From contig NZ_JAIUZP010000004.1 in assembly GCF_020171315.1 (NCBI RefSeq), positions 310,001 to 374,000 of the forward strand: 64,000 nt of DNA. Direction: 5' to 3'. Within the stretch, counting starts at the first letter, position 1; every line of letters begins with the position of its first letter. Source of the stretch: Pseudooceanicola nanhaiensis (GTDB taxonomy: Bacteria; Pseudomonadota; Alphaproteobacteria; Rhodobacterales; Rhodobacteraceae). Positions 1 through 8,263 of this stretch are shown piece after piece. Below the pieces are notes generated by a model. The model did not search any database, had not been told where the DNA came from, and worked only from the letters and a program-made list of their open reading frames with translations. The position numbers and the translations under genes are program-made.

Positions 1-810
1 GCCATTGCCCTGACCGGGGCGGATTGCGACGCCCGCCTCGACGGGCGGCCGGTGCCACCGTGGTGGGCCCTGCCCGTCCGCGCGGGTCAGGTGCTGGAGC
101 TGTCGCCCCCCGGGGCCACCCGGCGCGATCTGGCAGCCCCTGCCCTGCGCGCCTGTCTGAGCGTCGCGGGCGGCATCGACGTGCCCGAGGTTCTGGGCTC
201 CCGCGCGACCCATGTGCGCTGTGCCTTCGGTGGGCTGGAGGGGCGCGCGCTGCGCCCGGGCGACGTGCTGGCAGCCGGCGCGGCACAGGCGCCCGCCTTC
301 CGCGATCCCGCCGGTTTCGGCGCCCTGCCGCCCGCAACGGCCCTGCCGCTGGGGGAGGATCCGCAGGCCACGACGGTGCGCGTCATCCCTGCCTCGGATT
401 ATGACGATTTCACCGAGGCCTCCCACGAGGCGTTCTGGTCCGACCCCTGGCGGGTCACGATCCAGAGCGACCGGATGGGCATGCGGCTGGAGGGCACAAC
501 GCCCCTGAAACGCGAAGTGGTGCAGGAAATGCGCAGCCACGGCATCGTCTGCGGCGTGGTGCAGGTGCCACCGGGTGGCCACCCGATCATCCAGCTGAAC
601 GACGGCAACACCGCCGGGGGCTATCCCAAGATGGGCGTGGTCATCGACCCGGACCTCTGGCGCCTCGCCCAGCTGCCGCCGCGCAGCCTGCTGCGCTTCC
701 AGCGCTGCGATCTGGCGCAGGCGCGCGCCGCGGCGCTGGAGCAGGACAGCTACCTCGCCGGGCTGCGCCGCCTGTCTGCCCTCTCCCTGATGACGCCGGA
801 GGTGGCATGA
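1..810 (+). CDS. pxpC: PxpC-like 5-oxoprolinase subunit C (biotin-dependent carboxyltransferase/AHS2 family), 5' truncated
   Basis: The frame is open from the first base, so the gene begins upstream of the window; 269 codons and the stop are visible. The family (allophanate hydrolase subunit 2, KipA/PxpC) forms with PxpB (KipI) and PxpA the ATP-dependent 5-oxoprolinase that opens pyroglutamate to glutamate in the cytoplasm. The conserved core lies at nt 541-633, where a GI-x-CG-x-VQVPPGG segment is followed by NDGNTAGGYPK, the family's typical G-VQVP-G and T-GGYP blocks. Its stop overlaps the start of the next gene as ATGA, so the two are translationally coupled. pxpB is expected just upstream, outside the window. 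Family assignment is secure; substrate is inferred from pxpA nearby. Confidence 0.88.
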   Translation, partial: AIALTGADCDARLDGRPVPPWWALPVRAGQVLELSPPGATRRDLAAPALRACLSVAGGIDVPEVLGSRATHVRCAFGGLEGRALRPGDVLAAGAAQAPAFRDPAGFGALPPATALPLGEDPQATTVRVIPASDYDDFTEASHEAFWSDPWRVTIQSDRMGMRLEGTTPLKREVVQEMRSHGIVCGVVQVPPGGHPIIQLNDGNTAGGYPKMGVVIDPDLWRLAQLPPRSLLRFQRCDLAQARAAALEQDSYLAGLRRLSALSLMTPEVA

Positions 811-1271
811 CCAAATCCGCCCTCTCCCCCGCCCAGCTGTCGGGCCTGGCCGCGCAGATGCGCGCCCATGGCGTCACAGAACTGGACCTGCGCCTGCCCG
901 GCGGCGAGCGCATCCGCCTGGCGGCCGCCGCCCCGGCGCGCCCTGCCCCGGCCCCGGCGCGCGCGACGCCTCCGGCCCGGCCTGACGCTGCCCGGACGAT
1001 CCCCGCACCGGGCCCGGGCCGCCTGATGTTCACCCATCCCGCCCGTACCCAACCCGCCGCCCGTCCCGGCGACCGGGTCGCCCCCGGCGACATCGTCGCC
1101 TGGCTGGCGGTCGAAAGCCTGATCAGCCCCGTCACCGCGCCCGCCGCCGGGACACTGGGCGACGCGCAGGCCGAGGACGGCGCACTGCTGGGATACGGAT
1201 CGCCGGTCTTCACCCTCGTCCCCGACGATGCCCCCAAATCTGGCCCGACCGGCCCAAACACGATGTCCTGA
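807..1271 (+). CDS. Biotinyl/lipoyl-like carrier protein (BCCP-like) lacking the biotin-attachment lysine
   Basis: This 154-residue protein resembles the biotin carboxyl carrier protein of acetyl-CoA carboxylase. It has a short N-terminal segment, an Ala/Pro-rich linker (about residues 45-68) and a C-terminal biotinyl-type hammerhead (about 70-145). In a real carrier the beta-turn reads (A/V)MKM; here the corresponding residues 102-105 are V-E-S-L, with Ser104 where the biotinylated lysine should be. The turn is still followed by a normal TAPAAG strand. The protein therefore probably cannot be biotinylated. It sits between pxpC (ATGA overlap) and pxpA (27-bp gap), so it belongs to the oxoprolinase operon, where it may act as a structural subunit. 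No biotin carboxylase gene is visible in the window. Confidence 0.75.
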   Translation: MTKSALSPAQLSGLAAQMRAHGVTELDLRLPGGERIRLAAAAPARPAPAPARATPPARPDAARTIPAPGPGRLMFTHPARTQPAARPGDRVAPGDIVAWLAVESLISPVTAPAAGTLGDAQAEDGALLGYGSPVFTLVPDDAPKSGPTGPNTMS

Positions 1272-1298
1272 GCGGACAGCACGACAGGAGAAAGCACC

Positions 1299-2066
1299 AT
1301 GAAAGTCGATATCAACTCGGACCTCGGCGAAAGCTACGGTCGCTGGACGCTGGGCGATGACGAAGGGATGATGAAGGTCATCTCGTCGGCCAACGTGGCC
1401 TGCGGCTACCACGGCGGCGACGCCCTGACGATGACCCGCTGCGTCGAACTGGCCAAGGAACATGGCGTGGCGCTCGGCTCGCACTGCGGCCTGCCGGACC
1501 TGCTGGGCTTCGGCCGCGTGCCCATGGACATCGACCCGCGCCTCCTGTCCAAGCATTTCCTCTACCAGCACGGCGCGCTGGAGGCGATCGCCAAGGTTGG
1601 CGGCTACCCGGTCAGCCATTGCTCGACCCATGGCGCCATGGGCGAGATGGGCCGCCGCAACCCGGACTACGACGATTTCTTCTTCGAGCTCATGGCCAAG
1701 TACAATCCCGAGCTGAAGACCAGCGTCGTCGCCGGCTCCATCTCCGAGAAGATGGCCCAGAAGCATGGCCTCGCCACCGTCGGCAAGGTCTTTGCCGACC
1801 GCGCCTATGACGACGAGGGCAACCTCGTGAACCGCAAGATCCCGAACTCGGTCATCCACGATCTCGACGAGGTGCAGCGCCGCATCGTCCAGTTCCTCGA
1901 CGATGAGAGCTTCACCACGATCACCGGCGGCAAGGTCACCTTCAAGGGCGCCCGCTCGATCCTCGTGCATTCCGACACGACCGGCGCGGTGGAAATCGCG
2001 CAGGCCGTGCGCGACGCGATCGAGAGCGGTGGCGGCGAAGTCGTGCCCTTCACCGAGCTCTGCTGA
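1299..2066 (+). CDS. pxpA: 5-oxoprolinase subunit A, LamB/YcsF family
   Basis: This 255-residue protein is full length for the LamB/YcsF family (about 250). It begins with the signature MKVDINSDLGESYGRW and continues with NVACGYHGGD and a later SHCSTHGAMG block. PxpA is the subunit that acts with the PxpBC complex to hydrolyse 5-oxoproline to glutamate at the cost of ATP. The start is supported by an AGGAGAAAG ribosome-binding site (1286-1294). It is the third gene of the pxpC-carrier-pxpA set. The variant sequence around LGSHCGLPDLLGFGR, where many family members read GAHPSYPD-x-GFGRR, suggests a diverged subfamily, so the natural substrate could be a related cyclic amide rather than 5-oxoproline itself. 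Confidence 0.85.
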   Translation: MKVDINSDLGESYGRWTLGDDEGMMKVISSANVACGYHGGDALTMTRCVELAKEHGVALGSHCGLPDLLGFGRVPMDIDPRLLSKHFLYQHGALEAIAKVGGYPVSHCSTHGAMGEMGRRNPDYDDFFFELMAKYNPELKTSVVAGSISEKMAQKHGLATVGKVFADRAYDDEGNLVNRKIPNSVIHDLDEVQRRIVQFLDDESFTTITGGKVTFKGARSILVHSDTTGAVEIAQAVRDAIESGGGEVVPFTELC

Positions 2067-2090
2067 CACACCAAGACACTGACCCGACAG

Positions 2091-2120
2091 GGCGCGCGCG
2101 GCGGGGAGGACGCGCGCGCC
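2091..2120 (+). other. Strong intercistronic hairpin with a Shine-Dalgarno-like loop
   Basis: GGCGCGCGCG (2091-2100) and CGCGCGCGCC (2111-2120) form a perfect 10-bp stem around the loop GCGGGGAGGA. There is no T-tract, so it is not a classical terminator. It lies in the 84-bp gap between pxpA and the dehydrogenase gene. The loop displays GGGGAGG, an excellent ribosome-binding sequence, but it lies about 40 nt ahead of the next start codon. It may stabilise the upstream mRNA or mark the operon boundary. Confidence 0.5.
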
Positions 2121-2150
2121 ACCTCCCCAACCACGGACGACCCCACGCCC

Positions 2151-3104
2151 ATGCCCCTCGCTGACACCCGCCCCGTTCTCCTCATCGCCGCCGACATGAC
2201 GCCCGCCAACTACGCCCGGCTGGAGGAGCATTTCACCTGCCTCTCGGCCCGGACCGAGGACGAGCGCTTCGCCATCGCCCGCAGCCGCGGGGCCGAGATC
2301 GACGGCATCGTGATGAACGGCAACATCGCGATCCCCAGCAGCCTGATCGACCTGCTGCCCAACCTCTCGATCATCTCGGCGCAGGGCGTGGGATACGAGG
2401 GCATCGACCTGCCCGCCGCCCGGGCCCGCAACCTCGCGCTGAGCCACGGGCCGGGCACCAATGCCGACACGGTGGCGGACCACGCGCTTGCCCTGATGCT
2501 GGCGGTGCTGCGAGAGATCCCCAACAACGATGCGCTTGTCCGCGAGGGCCGCTGGCGCGATTTCCGCGTGCTGCACCCGATGGCGACCGGCAAGAAGGTA
2601 GGCATCCTCGGCATGGGCGACATCGGCAGCCGGATCGCGAAACGCTGTGCCGGGTTCGACATGGACATCGCCTATCACAACCGGCGCGAGAAGCCCGGCA
2701 CGCCCTATCGTTACGTGCCCAGCGTCGAGCAACTGGCGGCAGAGGTCGACGTGCTGATCGACGTGCTGCCGGGCGGCGCCGCCACCCGACACATCGTGAA
2801 CGCCGGGGTGCTGGCCGCGCTTGGCCCGCAGGGCATCCTCGTCAACGTCGGGCGCGGCGTCACCGTCGATACCGAGGCGCTGATGGACGCGCTCGACAGC
2901 GGCACGATCCTCGGCGCGGGTCTCGACGTGGTCGAGAGCGAGCCCAATCTGCCCGCCCGCCTGAAGGCAATGCGCAACGTGGTGCTCACCCCCCATATCG
3001 GCGGGCTCAGCCCCGAGGCGACCCTCAGCGCCAACCGGCTGCTGATCGCCAACCTGCGGGCCCATTTCGAAGGCCGCCCGCTGGAGACGCCGATTCCGGC
3101 CTGA
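2151..3104 (+). CDS. D-2-hydroxyacid dehydrogenase, NAD(P)-binding
   Basis: This 317-residue protein belongs to the D-isomer-specific 2-hydroxyacid dehydrogenase family, which interconverts 2-oxo and D-2-hydroxy acids (glyoxylate/hydroxypyruvate reductase-like). The Rossmann motif GILGMGDIG lies near residue 150. The catalytic triad is visible as Arg in NVGRG (about 235), Glu in VESEP (about 264) and His in TPHIGG (about 282). It is shorter at the N-terminus than some relatives but complete. The start codon lacks a good ribosome-binding site; a downstream ATG at 2197 is not better. It lies after pxpA and before the LysR regulator, so it may process a keto acid made by the island, but nothing in the sequence fixes the substrate. 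Confidence 0.85.
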   Translation: MPLADTRPVLLIAADMTPANYARLEEHFTCLSARTEDERFAIARSRGAEIDGIVMNGNIAIPSSLIDLLPNLSIISAQGVGYEGIDLPAARARNLALSHGPGTNADTVADHALALMLAVLREIPNNDALVREGRWRDFRVLHPMATGKKVGILGMGDIGSRIAKRCAGFDMDIAYHNRREKPGTPYRYVPSVEQLAAEVDVLIDVLPGGAATRHIVNAGVLAALGPQGILVNVGRGVTVDTEALMDALDSGTILGAGLDVVESEPNLPARLKAMRNVVLTPHIGGLSPEATLSANRLLIANLRAHFEGRPLETPIPA

Positions 3105-3299
3105 TCGCGCAGCCGCCTAAATCGCGCGCAGGAACCGCCCGCGACTTGGGCAAATTGGACGACACCGGGGGGCATTCGCTGAAGATTTCACCGTCAGCGA
3201 CCCGCCCCCCCTCCATTGGTGATGAAAACTTGAGCCGCCCCCCGTGGGCCGTCAAACTCGACGAAAGAAGGTCGTTACGGGAGGGCAAGGAAGAACGGC

Positions 3300-4238
3300 A
3301 TGCCCACTCTCAAGCAAATCGAAGCCGTACATTGGATCGTCCAGACCGGCAGCTTCCTCGCCGCGTCGCGGCGGCTGAACGCGACCCAGTCCACCATCTC
3401 GAAACGCGTGCGCGAGATCGAGGAAGAACTGGGCGGACCCCTGCTCTGCCGGACCGGCGCGCGGGTCACGCTGACGCCGCGCGGCGAAACGCTGGAGCCG
3501 CTCTTTGCCCAGATGCTGGCGCTTCAGGACGAGGTGAAACTGCGCAGTTCCTCGCTTCAGGAGGCCGAAGGCCGCAAGAGCCGCGAGCGCATCCTGCGCA
3601 TCGGGCTGAGCGAGGTCGCAGGCTTCGAACTGACCCCCGCCCTTGGCGACGCGGTGCGCCGGATGCGCCCCGACCTGCGGATCATCCCGCAGATCACCCT
3701 GCCCGCCTCGGACCTGCAGGCGCAGCTTGAAGCGGGCGCGCTCGACATGATCATCGTGCCCTCGACAGTGGTGTCGCAGGGCCTCCACACCCGCGCCGTC
3801 GGCCAGCGGGAGTTCATCTGGGCCGCAACCGCCGGGATCGACCTGCCTGCAACTCGCCCGCTGGGGCCCGAGGCGCTAGGCGCGCTGCCCATCGCCTCGC
3901 CCCCGGAAACCACCGCGGGCTTCCATGCCCTGCGCCATTCGCTGGTGGACGGGCCGCTGCATCCGGCGGTGATCTGCAACGCGTTTTCCACGATGTTCTA
4001 CATGGCCCGCAAGATCGACCTCGTGGTCTATGGCCCCGAGGCGATGCTCGCTTCCGAGATCGCCGATGGCTACCTCCAGCGGATCGAGACGCTCTGGCCG
4101 ATGCTGCCGATCACCTATGTTGCCGCCACCCGCCCGGAAGACCGCCGTTCGCAGGACCTGATGCTGGTCGCGACCGTCGCCAAGCAGCTCTTCTCCCTGC
4201 CAACCATCGGGGAAACCTATGAAATCGCGGCAGAATGA
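3300..4238 (+). CDS. LysR-family transcriptional regulator
   Basis: This is a 312-residue LysR-type regulator. The N-terminal winged helix-turn-helix (about residues 3-62) includes GSFLAASRRLNATQSTISKR, followed by LCRTGARVTLTPRGE; the effector-binding domain occupies about 90-300. The start is preceded by an AAGGAAG ribosome-binding site. It lies inside the catabolic island on the same strand, between the dehydrogenase and hyuA, so it is the obvious candidate regulator for hyuAB-dctPQM and perhaps the upstream pxp genes. Its effector is not recognisable from sequence. The 195-bp upstream gap holds no operator I can define with confidence. Confidence 0.88.
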   Translation: MPTLKQIEAVHWIVQTGSFLAASRRLNATQSTISKRVREIEEELGGPLLCRTGARVTLTPRGETLEPLFAQMLALQDEVKLRSSSLQEAEGRKSRERILRIGLSEVAGFELTPALGDAVRRMRPDLRIIPQITLPASDLQAQLEAGALDMIIVPSTVVSQGLHTRAVGQREFIWAATAGIDLPATRPLGPEALGALPIASPPETTAGFHALRHSLVDGPLHPAVICNAFSTMFYMARKIDLVVYGPEAMLASEIADGYLQRIETLWPMLPITYVAATRPEDRRSQDLMLVATVAKQLFSLPTIGETYEIAAE

Positions 4239-4406
4239 GAGTTTCCGGAAAGCGATGGGGCAAATGAATTTATTTCGTTTTTCTTCACGACCGCCGGATG
4301 CAAAGCTCCCCTGATCCGCGGGATGTCTGGCCCGGCCAGAGACCCTGCATCGGCCCCGAACGGGCCTGACAGGACGACCGCCCGCATCGCGACATAAAGG
4401 ACCACC

Positions 4407-6497
4407 ATGCTCACAGCCCCTCATATCCGACTGGCCGCCGACATCGGCGGGACCTTCACCGACGTGGTGCTGGACGTGGATGGCACGCGCAGCTCCCGCA
4501 AGGTCCTGACGACCCCGGCCGCGCCCGAAGACGGGATGCTCTACGGCATGGAACTGGCCCTGCAGGACGCGGGGCTGATGTTCTCGGACGTGGCGACCAT
4601 CGTGCACGGCACGACGCTGGCCACCAATGCCATCATCGAACGCCGCGGCGCGGTGACGGCCCTCGTGGGCACCGAAGGCTTCCGCGACATCCTCGACATC
4701 GGGACCGAAAGCCGGTTCAGCCAGTACGACCTGATGATCGTCAAACCCTCGCCGCTGGCCCCGCGCGAACGCCGCTATTCCCTGCCCGAACGGATCGACG
4801 CCACCGGCAAGGTGCAGCTGCCGCTGGACGAGGCAGCCGTGCACGCGCTGGCACAGAAGCTGGCCGATGACGGGATCGAGGCGGTGGCGATCTGCTTCCT
4901 CCACGCCTATCGCAACCCGGAGCATGAGATCCGCGCCGGGGAGATCCTGCGCGCCGCCCTGCCGGGTGTTTCCATCACCCTCAGCCACGAAGTCTGCCCC
5001 GAGGTGCGCGAATACGAACGCGCCTCGACCGCCGTGGCCAACGCCTACGTCCAGCCGCTGATGAGTGGCTATCTCGGCCGGATGGCCGACCAGCTGCGCA
5101 GCCGCCAGTTCCGTGGCGCGACCTACCTCGTCACCTCGGGCGGCGGTCTGACTTCGCTGGAAACGGCGCAGCAATACCCGGTGCGGCTGGTGGAATCCGG
5201 CCCCGCAGGCGGCGCGATCTTTGCCGCGCAGGTGGCCATGCAGGCCGAGGCCGGCAATGTCGTCAGCTTCGACATGGGCGGCACCACCGCCAAGATCTGC
5301 CTGATCGAGAACGGCGAACCGGCCACCTCGCGGGTGTTCGAGGTCGACCGCACCGCGCGCTTCATGAAGGGCTCGGGCCTGCCGCTGCGCATCCCGGTGA
5401 TCGAGATGGTCGAGATCGGCGCCGGGGGTGGTTCCATCGCGCACCTGGACTCGATGGGCCAGATCGCCGTGGGGCCGGAAAGCGCCTCCTCCGTGCCGGG
5501 CCCGGCGGCCTATGACCGGGGCGGCGACCGCCCGACGGTGACGGACAGCGACGTGGTGCTGGGGCTGATTTCGCCCGAAGGCTTTGCCAACGGCACCATG
5601 ACCCTGCGCCCGGACCTGTCGCGCGCCGCGCTGTCGCGCGACGTGGGCGATGCGCTCGGCCTGACGCCGGAACACGCGGCGCACGCGATCTATGAAATGG
5701 TCTGCGAAAACATGGCCTCCGCCGCGCGGATGCACGCCGCGGAATGCGGCGTGGCGCTGGACGGCGCGACGATGATCGCCTTTGGCGGCGCCGCACCGCT
5801 GCATGCCGCCCGCCTTGCCGAGAAAACGCAGGTGACGCGCATCCTGATCCCGGCCAATGCCGGTGTCGGCTCTGCCGTGGGCTTCCTGACCGCGCCCGTC
5901 GCCTATGAGATCACCCGCTCGCGCCCCATGCGGCTGGACGAGACCTTCGACGCGCCCGCGCTGACCGAGATGTTCAGCGAAATGCGCGCGCAGGCCCGGG
6001 CGCTGGTGGAGCCGGGCGCACAGGGTGCGCCGCTGTTCGAGCGTCTTGTCGGCTACATGCGGTATCAGGGACAGGGCCATGAAATCGCGGTGGAAATGCC
6101 CGCCGAGGGTCTGGACGCCGAGGTCCTGCGCGCGGTGCGCGCCGCCTTCGAGACGGAATACGAGCGCCAGTTCGCCCGCGCCCTGCCCAATGCGGGGATC
6201 GAGGCGATCACATGGTCCGTCCTCGTCTCGACCTATCCCAAGCGCCCCGCCCCCGCCGGCCCTGCCGGCACCGGCGCGGCCCCCGCACCGGTGGAAACGC
6301 GCAAGTTCTACGATGGCCGGTCCAAGTCCTTCGTCGACCTGCCCGCCTATGACCGCACGGCGCTTTCGGCGGGCGGCACCATCAGCGGCCCCGCCGTCAT
6401 CACCGAGATCGAGACGACGACCTTCGTCTCCTCCGCCTTCACCGCTCATGTGGACGGTGCGGGCTGTATCGTGCTCGAGAAGAAGAAGGAGGTCTGA
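4407..6497 (+). CDS. hyuA: Hydantoinase/oxoprolinase family protein, subunit A (ATP-binding)
   Basis: This 696-residue protein is the HyuA-type subunit of ATP-dependent N-methylhydantoinase or 5-oxoprolinase, which opens five-membered cyclic amide rings in the cytoplasm. The actin-like ATPase fold shows DIGGTFTDVVLD near residue 12, HGTTLATNAIIERRGA near 70 and a second phosphate-binding block, FDMGGTTAKI, near residue 290. The length matches the family (about 680-720). An AAGGA ribosome-binding site precedes the ATG. It is followed after 3 bp by hyuB, its obligate partner. About 25 bp after the preceding lysR there is an AT-rich stretch (4263-4285) that may hold the promoter. Substrate specificity cannot be read from the sequence. 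Confidence 0.88.
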   Translation: MLTAPHIRLAADIGGTFTDVVLDVDGTRSSRKVLTTPAAPEDGMLYGMELALQDAGLMFSDVATIVHGTTLATNAIIERRGAVTALVGTEGFRDILDIGTESRFSQYDLMIVKPSPLAPRERRYSLPERIDATGKVQLPLDEAAVHALAQKLADDGIEAVAICFLHAYRNPEHEIRAGEILRAALPGVSITLSHEVCPEVREYERASTAVANAYVQPLMSGYLGRMADQLRSRQFRGATYLVTSGGGLTSLETAQQYPVRLVESGPAGGAIFAAQVAMQAEAGNVVSFDMGGTTAKICLIENGEPATSRVFEVDRTARFMKGSGLPLRIPVIEMVEIGAGGGSIAHLDSMGQIAVGPESASSVPGPAAYDRGGDRPTVTDSDVVLGLISPEGFANGTMTLRPDLSRAALSRDVGDALGLTPEHAAHAIYEMVCENMASAARMHAAECGVALDGATMIAFGGAAPLHAARLAEKTQVTRILIPANAGVGSAVGFLTAPVAYEITRSRPMRLDETFDAPALTEMFSEMRAQARALVEPGAQGAPLFERLVGYMRYQGQGHEIAVEMPAEGLDAEVLRAVRAAFETEYERQFARALPNAGIEAITWSVLVSTYPKRPAPAGPAGTGAAPAPVETRKFYDGRSKSFVDLPAYDRTALSAGGTISGPAVITEIETTTFVSSAFTAHVDGAGCIVLEKKKEV

Positions 6498-6500
6498 CCC

Positions 6501-8138
6501 ATGGCAACCCAACCTGATGTCATCGACATGCAGATCATGTGGAACCGCCTTGTCGCCGTGGTCGGCGAACAGGCCCAGACCCTGATCCGCACCGCCTTCT
6601 CCGCCATCGTGCGCGAATGCGAGGATATCTCGGCCGGGATCTTCGACCTTGAGGGGCGGATGATCGCACAGGCCGTCACCGGTACGCCGGGGCACGTGAA
6701 CTCTATGGCGGTCTCCGTCGGGCATTTCCTGCGCCACTTCCCGCTGGAGGACATGAAGGAAGGCGATGCCTTCATCACCAACGATCCCTGGATGGGCACC
6801 GGGCACCTGAACGATTTCGTCATCACCACCCCCGCCTTCTACAAGGGCAAGGTTGTGGCGCTCTTCTCCTGCACCAGCCACCTGATGGACATCGGCGGCC
6901 TTGGCAGCGGCCCTGAGGCGACGGATGTCTTCATGGAAGGCCTCTACATCCCGATGCTGAAGCTCTTCGATCAGGGCAAGGTCAACGAAACGCTGATGGC
7001 GATGATCCGCGCCAACACGCGCCTGCCCATCGACACCGAGGGCGACACCTATTCGCTGGCCGCCTGTAACGAGGTCGGGGCCAAGGCCCTTGTCCAGATG
7101 ATGGAAGAGTTCGGCATCGACGACCTGACGGCGCTGTCCGATTACATCATCGAACGCTCGCAGACCGCCGTGATGGAGAACGTCGCCAAGTTGCCGCAGG
7201 GCAGCTGGAGCTATTCCATGATGACCGACGGGTTCGAAAGCCCGATCGAGCTGACCGGCACGCTGACCATTTCCGACAGCGGCATCCACATGGATTACAC
7301 CGGCACCTCCCCCCTCTCGGGGCGCGGGATCAACGTGCCGCTGGCCTATACCACCGCCTATACGGTCTTCGGCCTTGGCTGCGTGGTCGCCTCGGACATT
7401 CCGAACAACGCGGGCTCGCTGGCGCCGCTGACCGTCTCGGCGCCGGAGAACTGCATCCTGAATGCGCTGAAGCCCGCGCCGGTCGCCAGCCGCCACATCC
7501 TCGGCCAGATGCTGCCCGACGTGGTTTATGGCTGCCTGCGTCAGGCGGTGCCGGACCTCGTGCCCGCCGAAGGGACGTCCTGCATCTGGAACATCACCGT
7601 GCGCGGCCGCCGCACCAGCGGGCCGGACAAGGGGCGCAACTATGCGCTTGCCATCACCACCAACGGGGGCACTGGCGGGCGTCCGGGCCTTGACGGGCTG
7701 TCGGCCACGGCCTTCCCCTCGGGTGTGCATGGCACCCCGGTCGAGGTGGCGGAAATCCTCTCGCCGCTCATGTTCCGCCGCAAGGAACTGCGCCCCGACA
7801 GCGCGGGTGACGGTGCCAGCCGCGGCGGCTTTGGCCAGGACATGGAGCTGATCAACACCGAGGACAGCGATTTCGAACTGTTGGCCGCCTTTGACCGCGT
7901 GGCTTTCGCACCGCGCGGCCAGCTGGGCGGCAAGGATGGCGCCGCCGGTGTCGTGGGCCTGTCCTCGGGCCGGCCGTTGGCCACCAAGGGCACGCAGGTC
8001 ATCCGCGCCGGGGAAACCCTGATCCTGTCCACGCCGGGCGGCGCGGGCCTTGGCGATCCCGCGGACCGTCCGCAGGCCGCCCGCGATGCCGATATCTCTG
8101 CCGGGCTGATCACCGCCAAGGGGATCGCTGCAGAGTAG
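6501..8138 (+). CDS. hyuB: Hydantoinase B/oxoprolinase family protein, subunit B
   Basis: This 545-residue protein is the HyuB-type subunit that pairs with HyuA in ATP-dependent hydantoinase/oxoprolinase enzymes. Family landmarks include an early DMQIMWNRL segment, FITNDPWMGTGHLNDF near residue 91 and a C-terminal glycine-rich TPGGAGLGDP. The gap to hyuA is 3 bp, consistent with co-translation. The next gene is a TRAP binding protein, so the pair probably hydrolyses the compound that the transporter imports. N-methylhydantoin, hydantoin, 5-oxoproline or a related cyclic amide are all plausible; acetone carboxylase is a more distant relative and is unlikely because its third subunit is absent. 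Confidence 0.87.
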   Translation: MATQPDVIDMQIMWNRLVAVVGEQAQTLIRTAFSAIVRECEDISAGIFDLEGRMIAQAVTGTPGHVNSMAVSVGHFLRHFPLEDMKEGDAFITNDPWMGTGHLNDFVITTPAFYKGKVVALFSCTSHLMDIGGLGSGPEATDVFMEGLYIPMLKLFDQGKVNETLMAMIRANTRLPIDTEGDTYSLAACNEVGAKALVQMMEEFGIDDLTALSDYIIERSQTAVMENVAKLPQGSWSYSMMTDGFESPIELTGTLTISDSGIHMDYTGTSPLSGRGINVPLAYTTAYTVFGLGCVVASDIPNNAGSLAPLTVSAPENCILNALKPAPVASRHILGQMLPDVVYGCLRQAVPDLVPAEGTSCIWNITVRGRRTSGPDKGRNYALAITTNGGTGGRPGLDGLSATAFPSGVHGTPVEVAEILSPLMFRRKELRPDSAGDGASRGGFGQDMELINTEDSDFELLAAFDRVAFAPRGQLGGKDGAAGVVGLSSGRPLATKGTQVIRAGETLILSTPGGAGLGDPADRPQAARDADISAGLITAKGIAAE

Positions 8139-8157
8139 CTGCAGACCAAGCGAACAG

Positions 8158-8204
8158 CGTGACCGGCCCTCCCCGGTCACGTTCCCGCCGACAGCCTTGT
8201 CGGC
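8158..8204 (+). other. Two consecutive intercistronic hairpins between hyuB and dctP
   Basis: CGTGACCGG (8158-8166) pairs perfectly with CCGGTCACG (8173-8181). Directly after it, GCCGACA (8187-8193) pairs with TGTCGGC (8198-8204). Neither is followed by a T-run. Paired stems just upstream of a solute-binding-protein gene commonly raise its expression relative to flanking genes by blocking RNA decay or partly terminating upstream transcripts; that role here is inferred. Confidence 0.55.
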
Positions 8205-8263
8205 ATCAACCCGAACCGGCACGAGCCGGAACAAACATAAAAGTCTCAACAGAGGACCACATC

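Noticed and set aside
3876-8249. A 1457-codon open frame on the minus strand, and similar very long frames (plus 15488-18817, minus 43640-46243, plus 57178-59700).
   Set aside because: They lie antisense to well-recognised genes, have histidine/glycine/arginine/aspartate-rich repetitive composition, cross intergenic regions and lack start signals; they are shadows caused by high GC at third positions.
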